Shown: piece after piece, positions 1-8,000 of the stretch
Layout of the letters: every line of letters starts with the position of its first letter
Position numbering within the stretch: position 1 is the stretch's first letter
NCBI GenBank assembly: GCA_964396785.1
Contig: CAYNFU010000009.1
Location: 1-20,188 of the forward strand
Direction: 5' to 3'
From: RBG-16-42-24 sp964396785
GTDB lineage: Bacteria; Patescibacteriota; Microgenomatia; UBA8517
DNA: 20,188 bases
Made by a program: the position numbers and the translations under genes
Notes under the pieces: model-generated
Databases searched by the model: none
What the model saw: only the letters and a program-made list of their open reading frames with translations
Told to the model about the DNA's origin: nothing

Positions 1-303
1 GGCAGGGTAGAGACCTAAAAACCCTTTAGATTTCTCCTCTGCTCTGGGACTAACAAGTTTCCAAAGCATACTATCTTTGGCACTACTAGGACATTCGGTA
101 CGCCGGATTGCTCTTGGTAATATACGCCGAAGGGTCCTTTTACAAGGCACACAGGAAAATTACAGCTCCTTCTCCCAAGCTGATATAAAGACGGATCTGA
201 CTGGATAAGTCAGTGCAATTCCGTCGGGAGATAAAACGAAAGTTCGGCTCTATAAGCCTAACGATTCCGAGTACTCTCAGACTTACGCACTGGAGGTGCG
301 AGA
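1..303 (+). other. Non-coding leader upstream of the GC-rich gene
   Basis: I see no convincing gene here. The stretch holds several small potential RNA hairpins: CCAAAG/CTTTGG at 61-66 and 75-80, CTGACT/AGTCAG at 197-202 and 208-213 with a 5-nt loop, and CGCAC/GTGCG at 286-300 around the ribosome binding site of the next gene. No convincing -35/-10 pair was found. It is probably the 5' leader of the gene at 304 plus the end of whatever lies to the left. Its base composition is intermediate between the GC-rich gene and the AT-richer rest of the window. Confidence 0.4.
286..300 (+). promoter_or_regulatory. Ribosome binding site in a hairpin loop
   Basis: GGAGGT (292-297) sits 6 nt before the ATG at 304 and supports that start. 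The flanking bases CGCAC (286-290) and GTGCG (296-300) are perfectly complementary, so most of the Shine-Dalgarno would lie in a 5-nt loop. This could tune translation, but a 5-bp stem is weak and may be chance. Confidence 0.45.
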
Positions 304-1530
304 ATGAAAAATTGGAGGTTATACTTCTCAGGATGCATCCTCGTTTTTGGGATGTTCCTGGCGGGTCTCGCTGTCTGCGGTGCTTCCTATCGTTTGACCT
401 ACTACTTGGTGAGCCGGGAGGAAATTCCCCCGCTCGAGGCACTTGTGCCATCGCCAGCTCCGACTTCGGTCGCGCAGCCGGCGGCTCCGCAAGTCACTTC
501 GGTGGCACCCGCGGCAGGCCAAGTTTGTGTCGGGCCAGCCATCTTGGAGGCTCAGGTCGAAGGTCGCAATGGCGTCATCAAGATCGACGCAGGCGAATCC
601 TGGACTTGGTACCCTCCGGGGTCTTGCTTCGGCGAGCCGTACTTCCACGGCGATCAGGGGTTCCTGAACAACAGGTTCCCCACCCACGTGGAGGAATATC
701 GGGCCAAGCTGAGTGCGCTGGGTGGTGACACCGCGGTTCTGGTTCAGGAGGTCGTTGGAGACAATCTGGAACCCTATCAGTCGGTGCTTCAGCAACAAGG
801 CCAAGCGCCTACGCAGGTGCCCCCAGTGTCGAGCGCTGAACAACCCGCTCCCGGCGACTACGCCTGTAACTGGCCAACCGACATGGATGGCTACCAGGCG
901 TCGCCAGTCGGTCTTCTCGACAGCGAGCTCTGGGTGCTGGCCGAGACATGGGGTCCCGATGGAGCCAATCAAGGCTACGTCGTGCTTCTGCCCCCAGGTG
1001 GCGTCATGTGGCTTCAAAACCACTTCGGCGGTACCTGCTGGTGGGAGCCCCCAGGTATGGATCTGACTGCGGAGGCAGAACTACACCAGGCCAACATCAA
1101 GGCTCGGGACGGGAGAGACCCGACCATCATTTGGTTGCCGGATGAAGGCTTTCCACTGCTGGGCTGCTTGCAGACCCTGCCAGTCGAGGGCAACATTCGG
1201 CACTGTGATGTGGTCGGAGACTTTCCGGCGTTCGACGCTCCGGCGGAAGAGCCCTTCCCGGGCTACTTTCCCGGCGGCACTTTGGCTGGCACCGATGGAG
1301 TCGGAGGGACCTGCGAAGGTCTTACGGCTTCTGGACCGGCCATCGTCGAGAAGAGTGTGGGCGGTGTACCGACCGTTGTCCGCGTGGATAGCGGGGCTAC
1401 CTATGATTATACGGGTGGCGGGTGCTTCGCCTTCGATTCCCAAGCCGCCCTTGAGGCGCGTTGGGAAGATCACTTGGCCGCGTTCTTGGTCAAGTACTCG
1501 AACGGCAACAGCCTGGTCGTCAGCGAGTAG
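304..1530 (+). CDS. Membrane-anchored extracellular protein with three Cys-paired repeat modules
   Basis: This 408-residue protein belongs to no family I recognise. A short basic N-terminus is followed by a hydrophobic segment (about residues 8-28), a signal anchor or signal peptide. A Pro/Ala/Ser-rich linker (about 42-72) leads to three divergent copies of one module. Copy 1 runs from Cys75 to about 150 (second Cys 108), copy 2 from Cys188 to about 283 (second Cys 245), and copy 3 from Cys337 to 406 (second Cys 374). Each has a hydrophobic V-x-(I/V/L)-x-x-x-G strand, then aromatic residues, then a G-(S/T/G)-C-(F/W) motif, suggesting a small beta module with one disulfide. Two extra Cys (288, 301) may pair. 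The gene is clearly richer in G+C, especially at third positions, than every other single-copy gene here, which suggests horizontal transfer. The ATG is set by GGAGGT 6 nt upstream. It is likely exported and cell-surface attached; its function is unknown. Confidence 0.75.
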   Translation: MKNWRLYFSGCILVFGMFLAGLAVCGASYRLTYYLVSREEIPPLEALVPSPAPTSVAQPAAPQVTSVAPAAGQVCVGPAILEAQVEGRNGVIKIDAGESWTWYPPGSCFGEPYFHGDQGFLNNRFPTHVEEYRAKLSALGGDTAVLVQEVVGDNLEPYQSVLQQQGQAPTQVPPVSSAEQPAPGDYACNWPTDMDGYQASPVGLLDSELWVLAETWGPDGANQGYVVLLPPGGVMWLQNHFGGTCWWEPPGMDLTAEAELHQANIKARDGRDPTIIWLPDEGFPLLGCLQTLPVEGNIRHCDVVGDFPAFDAPAEEPFPGYFPGGTLAGTDGVGGTCEGLTASGPAIVEKSVGGVPTVVRVDSGATYDYTGGGCFAFDSQAALEARWEDHLAAFLVKYSNGNSLVVSE

Positions 1531-1559
1531 TTGGTACCACTCCAAGGAGAGGGAGGTAA

Positions 1560-1718
1560 TTGACTTCTCGAGCTGAAATACGAGGCTTTTTGCCTCTGGC
1601 AAGTCACCTTGTCCGTGGTGGTTTCCTCCGGGAAACAATACACCGATACGGGCAAAGGCACTTCGCCAAATACGCTCTTGAGAGTCTAAATATCTTCTCC
1701 TCCAAGGGGAAAAAGTAG
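1560..1718 (+). CDS. Possible small basic protein with TTG start
   Basis: An open frame of 52 codons begins with TTG 29 nt after the upstream stop and ends TAG at 1716-1718, just before a candidate terminator. AAGGAG (1544-1549) lies 10 nt upstream of the TTG; a stronger GGGAGG (1551-1556) is only 3 nt away, too close for that start. The peptide is basic (many Arg, Lys, His) with no membrane segment and no family I recognise. Its base composition resembles the GC-rich gene before it. The TTG start and short length make it uncertain; it could be chance in GC-rich DNA. Confidence 0.22.
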   Translation: MTSRAEIRGFLPLASHLVRGGFLRETIHRYGQRHFAKYALESLNIFSSKGKK

Positions 1719-1743
1719 GCCACACAGAAGATGGAATTGTCAC

Positions 1744-1764
1744 TCAGCTTCACGCTGATTTTTT
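1744..1764 (+). terminator. Candidate intrinsic terminator
   Basis: TCAGC (1744-1748) and GCTGA (1754-1758) form a 5-bp stem with a 5-nt loop, followed directly by six T (1759-1764). The geometry is right for a Rho-independent terminator closing the GC-rich transcription unit, although the stem is short. Confidence 0.5.
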
Positions 1765-1795
1765 GACGATTCCGTCTTTTGTAATATCCTGTGTG

Positions 1796-1847
1796 CCTGC
1801 TTTTTGAGTTCTTAAATATTTATATATTTAAGGGTTCAAAAGGCAGG
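1796..1847 (+). repeat. Long inverted repeat / 24-bp RNA hairpin
   Basis: Bases 1796-1819 pair with 1824-1847 over 24 consecutive positions around a 4-nt loop (ttat). In RNA, 20 are Watson-Crick pairs and 4 are G-U pairs (1801/1842, 1808/1835, 1809/1834, 1810/1833). The inner 9 bp (CTTAAATAT/ATATTTAAG) are perfect. The structure ends 16 nt before the ATG at 1864. It could be a leader-RNA control element, an RNase III-type processing site or an insertion scar. The G-U pairs favour a structure that acts as + strand RNA, because in the - strand transcript these would be C-A mismatches. Confidence 0.6.
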
Positions 1848-1863
1848 TTTCTGCCAAACGAAC

Positions 1864-3195
1864 ATGTCTGAAATATTAAGAGACAATGGTCAAAATCATG
1901 TATCTGACACTTCAAGCCCAAGAGAGTTGGGTAGTAACTCCAGTGGTCACAGCTTACCAAGGAGAAACGCTTTAATATTAGGTGGACTTACAGCTGCAGC
2001 TGCCTTCTTAGAAAGTTGCAGCCTTATAGGTGAGAGATTTCCAAGGCTTCAACCGATAAGAAAAGCATTCCCAGAATATCAGGATTTTCCAAGAGTTTGG
2101 ACTGCAGATGATTTGAGTTTTGCCTTGCAGGATTCATTAGCCCATCTTCAAGAATCAAGTACAAAGAGGGTCGAAATAACTTTGGCCGGTGGTGAAATAT
2201 TCATCGATAGAAAATTAACTTTTAACATACCTGATGGAGTAGAGGTTAGGATAAAAGCCCACCCCGATGGTACAAGAATTAAAGGCTCGGAAGAGCTTTC
2301 AAGACACCCTGGAAACTGGGGAGCTAAAGACAATAATCTAATTCAATTTAACGTTGGTGAGGGAAGTAACCTTAGTATTGATGGAATATTTTTTCATGGA
2401 GGAAGTGAGAGGGCAGGTATTGGAGGGTATCAGGCGCCCGATAGTCCTTGGGATGCAATATTGGCTGTATATGGTCAAGATGCAGCAGCCCGAGGAATTG
2501 CTGACAAAGATTCGGTTAGGATGGGTAAGGTTCATTTGAAGGATTGCCATTTTGAAAGTTCAGAAGCTCCTGGAACTATGTTACAGGGACTTACGGATTT
2601 GAAAGTGGAGGGTTGTACTTCAAGGGCAACTGACTGTTTGGTCACAGTAAACATGTGCGATAGAGGTGAAATAACAGACTGCTATGGGGAAAATTTTTTG
2701 TCGGATTTCGTATTCGGTGTTTGGTCAAAAAACATTCTGGTTAGAAACTGTGGAGTAAATTTGGCATGGGCGGGATATAACTTTAGAAGTTGTCAAAATG
2801 TTTTGGTAAAAGACTCCTATGCCGGTTACACCCTTGCAGCGGCCACAACTAGCGAAGTCATACCAGGTTCAAACGAGAGAACAGTTGGGATTACCTTTGA
2901 AAACTTTCATACTTACGGGTCAAGCTGTGTCTATGCATTCCAGCACGCCGAGAAAGTTCATTTAGCAGGGGGAGTACACGACGGACTAGGCGAAGTATTA
3001 ACCGCTCAAGGGTATATCGCAAGGGTAAGAAATCCCGAGTGGATTGCAAGAAAACCTATTTATTTAGGACCTAATATAGCTGAAATTACATCTCAAGACT
3101 TACATTTTAGAAAGTCGGAAGTTGCACCTCTGGACTATCTTGTGGGCCCGAACGAAACACTCGAGGGTAGCCATTTCTATGGATTTGAAAGCTAA
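1864..3195 (+). CDS. Tat-exported lipoprotein with predicted right-handed beta-helix
   Basis: This 443-residue protein carries a long N-terminal Tat-type lipoprotein signal: a polar n-region, the twin arginine Arg33-Arg34 within LPRRNALILGG, an Ala/Leu-rich hydrophobic stretch (about 36-49), and a lipobox LESC with Cys52 as the probable lipidated residue. The mature part has an opening segment (about 75-130) like the lead-in of pectate-lyase-type proteins. It is followed by many short strands ending in N/D-C/S turns (for example VKVEGCTS, ITDCYGEN, ILVRNCGV, VLVKDSYA), the pattern of parallel beta-helix repeats found in polysaccharide lyases, hydrolases and epimerases. No catalytic set could be assigned. 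No strong Shine-Dalgarno precedes the ATG. The window also encodes a Tat translocase, and the next genes transfer sugars, so a role in surface-glycan binding or cleavage is reasonable but inferred. Confidence 0.72.
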   Translation: MSEILRDNGQNHVSDTSSPRELGSNSSGHSLPRRNALILGGLTAAAAFLESCSLIGERFPRLQPIRKAFPEYQDFPRVWTADDLSFALQDSLAHLQESSTKRVEITLAGGEIFIDRKLTFNIPDGVEVRIKAHPDGTRIKGSEELSRHPGNWGAKDNNLIQFNVGEGSNLSIDGIFFHGGSERAGIGGYQAPDSPWDAILAVYGQDAAARGIADKDSVRMGKVHLKDCHFESSEAPGTMLQGLTDLKVEGCTSRATDCLVTVNMCDRGEITDCYGENFLSDFVFGVWSKNILVRNCGVNLAWAGYNFRSCQNVLVKDSYAGYTLAAATTSEVIPGSNERTVGITFENFHTYGSSCVYAFQHAEKVHLAGGVHDGLGEVLTAQGYIARVRNPEWIARKPIYLGPNIAEITSQDLHFRKSEVAPLDYLVGPNETLEGSHFYGFES

Positions 3196-5011
3196 AAATA
3201 TGAAAAACGTAATTTTGGATTTACCGGCTAAATATTTGATGGGTAGGGGAATCGATAAGAAATTCCCAATCCTGGTTGGCCTATATAAAAAGGTCAATTC
3301 TCTCATGGCAAAAAGCGGTGAAACCACCTTTGAAATCCCATTGGGGGCAAGGCTTACGGTTTCAAATTCCGATTTGGGATTGGGTCTTTACCTTCGAACT
3401 AAGGGAGAATTTGAGCCCGTACAAACAAAGACTTTTATTAGAACTGTTAAGAAGGGAGATAAAGTAGCCGATATTGGAGCAAACGTCGGTTATTACACTA
3501 TCTTGGCCAGTAAGTTGGTAGGTCCAAAAGGTAGAGTTTATGCATTTGAACCAGATCCTGACAACCGGGTTCTTTTTAACAAAAACCTTGAATTAAATGC
3601 TTGCAAGAATGTTGTAGTTTCCCCTTTTGCTCTCTCCGACGAAGCCGGAAAGGACTATTTAGTTAAGGATTCGGTTAACCCTGGAGAAAGTACTCTATCG
3701 GCAAGTAAAAAGGGCAAAAGGATTGAGATTCAAAAAATTACACTAGATTCTTACTTGGAAAATGAGGGAGTAAAAGCTCTTGACGTTGCTAAAGTCGACG
3801 TTGAAGGAGCTGAAATTGCCGTATTAAAAGGAGCATTAAAAACTCTCAAGAAATCTAAAAATCTTACTTTATTTATCGAGGATAATCCCAAAGCTCTGGA
3901 AGGATTTGAAAAAGATTCATTTACTCTTTTAGCTTTCTTAAAGGGTGCGGGACTTATAGTAAAAAACATAATTGACGAAGGAGATTCACGCTTAAGAGGC
4001 TTTAGAGTTCGTACCCTTAATAAAATTTTGGGGAAAAGAGGTTATACCAACTTGTTAGTCAGAAGTCTTGAGGCAAAAGTGGTTAAAAATCCTTTGGTTT
4101 CAGTTCTTATGACTTCATATAACGCCGAAAAGTTCATTAGGGAGTCAATTGATAGCATTTTGGGGCAAACCTATGAGAATTTTGAGCTCATTGTGGTTGA
4201 CGATGGATCTGTCGATAGAACCTATGAAATCCTCAAAAATTACGAAGCAAAAGACGAAAGAATTAGGGTATTCCGTTTTAATACCAATCGTGGACCTTCG
4301 TCTGCCTCAGAGAGGGGACTTAGGGAAACCAATGGTAAATTGGTTGCCAGAATGGACGCTGACGATATTGCCTTGCCAGATAGAATTGAGAAACAGGTTC
4401 GTTTCTTTCAGCAAAATCCCGACGTGGTCATAGTAGGTGGCCAATGTATTCTAATGGATGAAGGTGCCAAGGTTATTGGACAAAAGGAGTTTCCTCTTAA
4501 GAGTAAAGAAATTTATAAGTCTTTATTTAACATTAATCCCATCCAGCACCCGACCTGTATGTTTAATCGAGACTTGGTGCCCAAAAACCACGTTTATTAC
4601 CACAACCATGGAATTTTGGCCCACGACTTAGAGCTTATTTACAAGCTTTCTCAATATGGAACGCTCGCTAATCTAGAAGACGTAGTTCTTTATTATCGCC
4701 AGTATCCAAGTTCTCTATCACTAAGAAACCCTAAGAAGACCTTTTTTGACACTCTACAAATAAGATACAGAGCCTTAACCAGGTATGGATATAGACCAAC
4801 ATTTAAGGCCTGGATTGTTAATTTCTTGCAGGTGTTTGTCGTTTACTTCCTACCCAGTGCGGCAATATATCCGCTTTTTATTCTTATTAGGGGAATGAGA
4901 AATCTTAAGGTGGAGTTACCGCAAATAGTTAGTGTTAGAGTAAAAAGGGTACATAATTTTGCCAGCCACATTATTGGAGAAGCCTTTACTCCTCTCACTG
5001 CAAGAAGTTAA
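3179..5011 (+). CDS. FkbM-family methyltransferase fused to GT2 glycosyltransferase
   Basis: Starting at 3179 the product has 610 residues in two domains. The first is an FkbM-type SAM-dependent methyltransferase, with SAM-binding DIGANVGYYT (98-107), an acidic FEPDP motif about 20 residues later, and the family signature KVDVEGAE (205-212). FkbM enzymes usually O-methylate sugars or polyketides. The second is a GT-A fold family 2 glycosyltransferase with VSVLMTSYNAE (307-317), DDGS (341-344), the metal/nucleotide-sugar DADD motif (393-396), HPT (about 457) and HDLE (about 482). A hydrophobic C-terminal segment (about 545-570) probably attaches it to the membrane. GAGGGT (3163-3168) favours ATG 3179, which overlaps the upstream stop by 17 nt; ATG 3200, 4 nt after that stop, is the alternative. 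An in-frame ATG at 3122 would give a long overlap and is unlikely. It probably adds and methylates a sugar in an envelope glycan. Substrates cannot be read from sequence. Confidence 0.88.
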   Translation: MDLKAKNMKNVILDLPAKYLMGRGIDKKFPILVGLYKKVNSLMAKSGETTFEIPLGARLTVSNSDLGLGLYLRTKGEFEPVQTKTFIRTVKKGDKVADIGANVGYYTILASKLVGPKGRVYAFEPDPDNRVLFNKNLELNACKNVVVSPFALSDEAGKDYLVKDSVNPGESTLSASKKGKRIEIQKITLDSYLENEGVKALDVAKVDVEGAEIAVLKGALKTLKKSKNLTLFIEDNPKALEGFEKDSFTLLAFLKGAGLIVKNIIDEGDSRLRGFRVRTLNKILGKRGYTNLLVRSLEAKVVKNPLVSVLMTSYNAEKFIRESIDSILGQTYENFELIVVDDGSVDRTYEILKNYEAKDERIRVFRFNTNRGPSSASERGLRETNGKLVARMDADDIALPDRIEKQVRFFQQNPDVVIVGGQCILMDEGAKVIGQKEFPLKSKEIYKSLFNINPIQHPTCMFNRDLVPKNHVYYHNHGILAHDLELIYKLSQYGTLANLEDVVLYYRQYPSSLSLRNPKKTFFDTLQIRYRALTRYGYRPTFKAWIVNFLQVFVVYFLPSAAIYPLFILIRGMRNLKVELPQIVSVRVKRVHNFASHIIGEAFTPLTARS

Positions 5012-5037
5012 TATTAAGCTACCCCCAAGGGTCTAAT

Positions 5038-8000
5038 ATGGCAAAAAAATACATTACTCAAATACTTGGCCCATTGGTTTTAGGAGTAATAACGGCACTT
5101 GCAGTCTTAACCAACTATGAACCCGGAACGATTCTTACTGGTTGGGACAATTTCCACTCTGAATATAACTTCCTTATAAATTTAAAGCGAGCATTTTTTG
5201 CGCTTTGGCAGGAACAGCAAGGGTTGGGACTTCTCGGAGGAATGGCTCACGCCGCAGATCTCCCGCGCCAATTAATTCTGGCAACTCTTTCGATAGTCCT
5301 ACCAACTAACCTCATTCGCTATTTCTGGACATTTGCCATGCTTTTTATTGGGCCTTTGGGAGCTTACTTTTTGGTTGAAAAGGCACTTTTAAGAGGTCAA
5401 GTAGCTTCGAAATTGGCTGCATTTATAACTGGGCTCTTTTATCTTCTTAACCTTGCAACTGTCCAGTATTTCTTTACCCCTTTTGAAACATTTGTTAGCT
5501 TTTATGGTTTTCTTCCCTGGCTTATTTATCTGGGTTTGAGGTGTCTTAAGCGGGGCAGTAGGCGTGATTTTCTTTTATTCTTTCTTACATCTCTCTTGGC
5601 AACTCCCTCATTTATCGTTCAGACCCTTTTTCTCGTCTATTTAATCGCCCTTTCGGTATTTGCCCTAGAAGCCGCTTTAAGGCAGAAAATGACAGGGTTT
5701 AAAAAGGCGGCTAAACTATTTTTGGTTGTACTTTTCGCCAATTCCTTCTGGTTACTACCTGCTGGCTACTTTTCATTAACTTCCTCCAAGGTTGTAACCG
5801 ATTCCAAAATAAATTCAATTGCAACTCCCGAAACTCAGCTCATGAACCAGGAGACTGGGAAGCTCTCTGACATTGCACTTCTTAAGGGTTTTTGGTTCAA
5901 CTATTTGGACGTAGGGTATGATAATAAGTTCGATTATCTGATTGGCCCTTGGAGGGATTATCTCTCACTGCCAAAGATTGAAGTTCTCGGTTACGGTCTT
6001 TTCATTGCGTCAGTTGTGGGATTATTTTTGTTTTTGGCCACGAAAACTAAGAATTGGGGATTCTCTCCACTACTTCTTTCTTTTGTGGGTTATTTGATGC
6101 TCTCCTCAAATAATCCTCCCCTGGGGTTTGTCTTTAATTTTTTGACAAACTCCTTCCCACTTTTTGGAGAGATATTTAGGTCGGTATTTACTAAGTGGTC
6201 TGTAGTTTTTGCACTAAGCTTATCTCTTGGCTTGGGACTCCTTGTTTACTCAATAAGTAGGCTAATTAAAGGGAGAAGTTTAGTTATTTCGATAGTTGTC
6301 GCTGCAATATTAAGCGTTTTTATCGTGTTAGTTACCCTTCCAGTTTTTGAGGGAAACCTTATTATGAGGGCTGGTAAGCTAAAGTTTCCGGGTGAGTATT
6401 CTCGCCTCTTCCAATTCTTTAAAGAGGAGCCGAAAGAGGCTCGTATTGCATTCTTTCCAATTCAGAGCTTTTGGGGTTGGAATTTTTATAACTGGGGATA
6501 CCGCGGGTCGGGTTTCCTCTGGTACGCAGTTGATCAGCCGATACTTGACCGGGCATTTGACGTTTGGAGCCCCTACAACGAAACCTATTACCACGAAGCA
6601 AGTACTGCTTTTTATAACAACGACGCTGACGCCTTAAAGAAAGTTTTTGATAAATATGACGTATCATACGCCCTAATCGATAAAAGCGTGATTGCGCCGG
6701 GAAGAGAGAAAGAATATTTAAAGTTCGAGGAAACTGAGGATATTCTTAAAGAAATGGGTGCCGAAAAGGTATTTGAGCAAGGTTTTCTGGTTGTATATGA
6801 ACTAGAAAGTCCCAGAGACAGCTTTGTTTATGCGCCCCAAAGCTTCTCAGTAGCTTCCTCAAAAACAGATTATTCGAGGCGCGATTTGGTATATCAAGAA
6901 GTTGGGGATTATATTGGGACAAGCCTTCCGGATTATCCCTCAAAAACATATCCTTTCTCTGATTTATTTAGGGAAGAAATTATTTCGCCTGACTATGAAG
7001 ATTTTGGAGAAGCTTCGATCATTACAATGGCCAGGGATATTGAAGATAAAAATGCTAAATTCCTAAACATTCCCAAAGTTGTATCAGGATCAAAATATAA
7101 CATACCATCTCAGATTAGCTATGACGGAAGGTTCCTTACAATTTCATTTGATTCTCCTGTTAAGGCAAGCGTAGGCGGAGTTGAACTTGAAATGCCGGAA
7201 CTTGCCGACCTTATAATTGAACCGAGGGTAGATCGAGAAAAGTTACTTCTTTCAATAAACTCTCAAGTTGTTGAGGTGGAAAAAGGTAAGAAGACTGACG
7301 CAGTTTTTGTAATAAGTGCTGATGAGTTTATCGATGTCCAAATATTCGATACCCAAAAAGGAAGCAGGCTTGATATTTCAAAGGAGTTTCTATCTTCCAA
7401 AATAAATATTTGTTGGCAGAAAGAAGGGGCAGAAAACGTTGTAGAGGGAAGAACAATAGGAGATTCAGTTGCCATTCGAGTTAAAGACGCTGCAGGCTGT
7501 TTCGCCTTCAGGATTGGGGACCTTGGGGCAAATGGGGGGATCCTTTCGATATCCCTGCCTTATAAATCCTTACAAGGTTCTCGCCCAGATTTTTGTGTAG
7601 TTGCTGAGGGGCCAGATTATAAATGTGAGAACGACGAAATTTTTTATGCCGAAATGGCAAGCACGGACTGGTCAGCTGTATCAAGGAGAATGGTTCTACC
7701 AGCTAACACCGTCTACTGGGTAAATATTGCGGCAAGGCCGCCTGATGCCCCCGGTGAAGAGTGGACGATAGAATACAAGTCCCCCAAAATTGAAACATAC
7801 CCATTAATTTTTAGGACAACCTTTGACACAAGAGTTTGGACTGACCTAAAGTATGATTCTAAGATTACCCTTCCTGATGGGGCAGAATCTCTTAAACTCA
7901 CTATATTTGCGCCGGGCAAAAAGATTGACTTTGTACGCTCGGGCAGAAAAGAAGCAGAGAATTGTGACGTTTTTGAAAGGGGAAGTGTAGAGAAAGTAAT

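Larger units (their letters stand above)
1531..1863 (+). other. Intergenic region, rich in hairpins, at the GC boundary
   Basis: This region carries the possible small ORF (1560-1718), a GAGGC-T5-GCCTC hairpin (1582-1596), a GTTTCC-TCCG-GGAAAC tetraloop hairpin (1621-1636), a candidate intrinsic terminator (1744-1764) and a very long hairpin (1796-1847). The GC-rich composition of the left-hand gene gives way to AT-rich DNA between about 1720 and 1800, so this is the right boundary of the atypical segment. Confidence 0.5.

Noticed and set aside
328..1743. Long - strand open frames opposite the GC-rich gene
   Set aside because: GC-rich DNA lacks stop codons by chance. The + strand frame has a Shine-Dalgarno, a signal anchor and internal repeats, and the antisense frames have none of these.
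1842..1850. GGCAGGTTT here and its complement AAACCTGCC just before the ATG at 11739
   Set aside because: A 9-bp match between two leaders in opposite orientation is expected by chance in 20 kb; in the first case it is part of the long hairpin.
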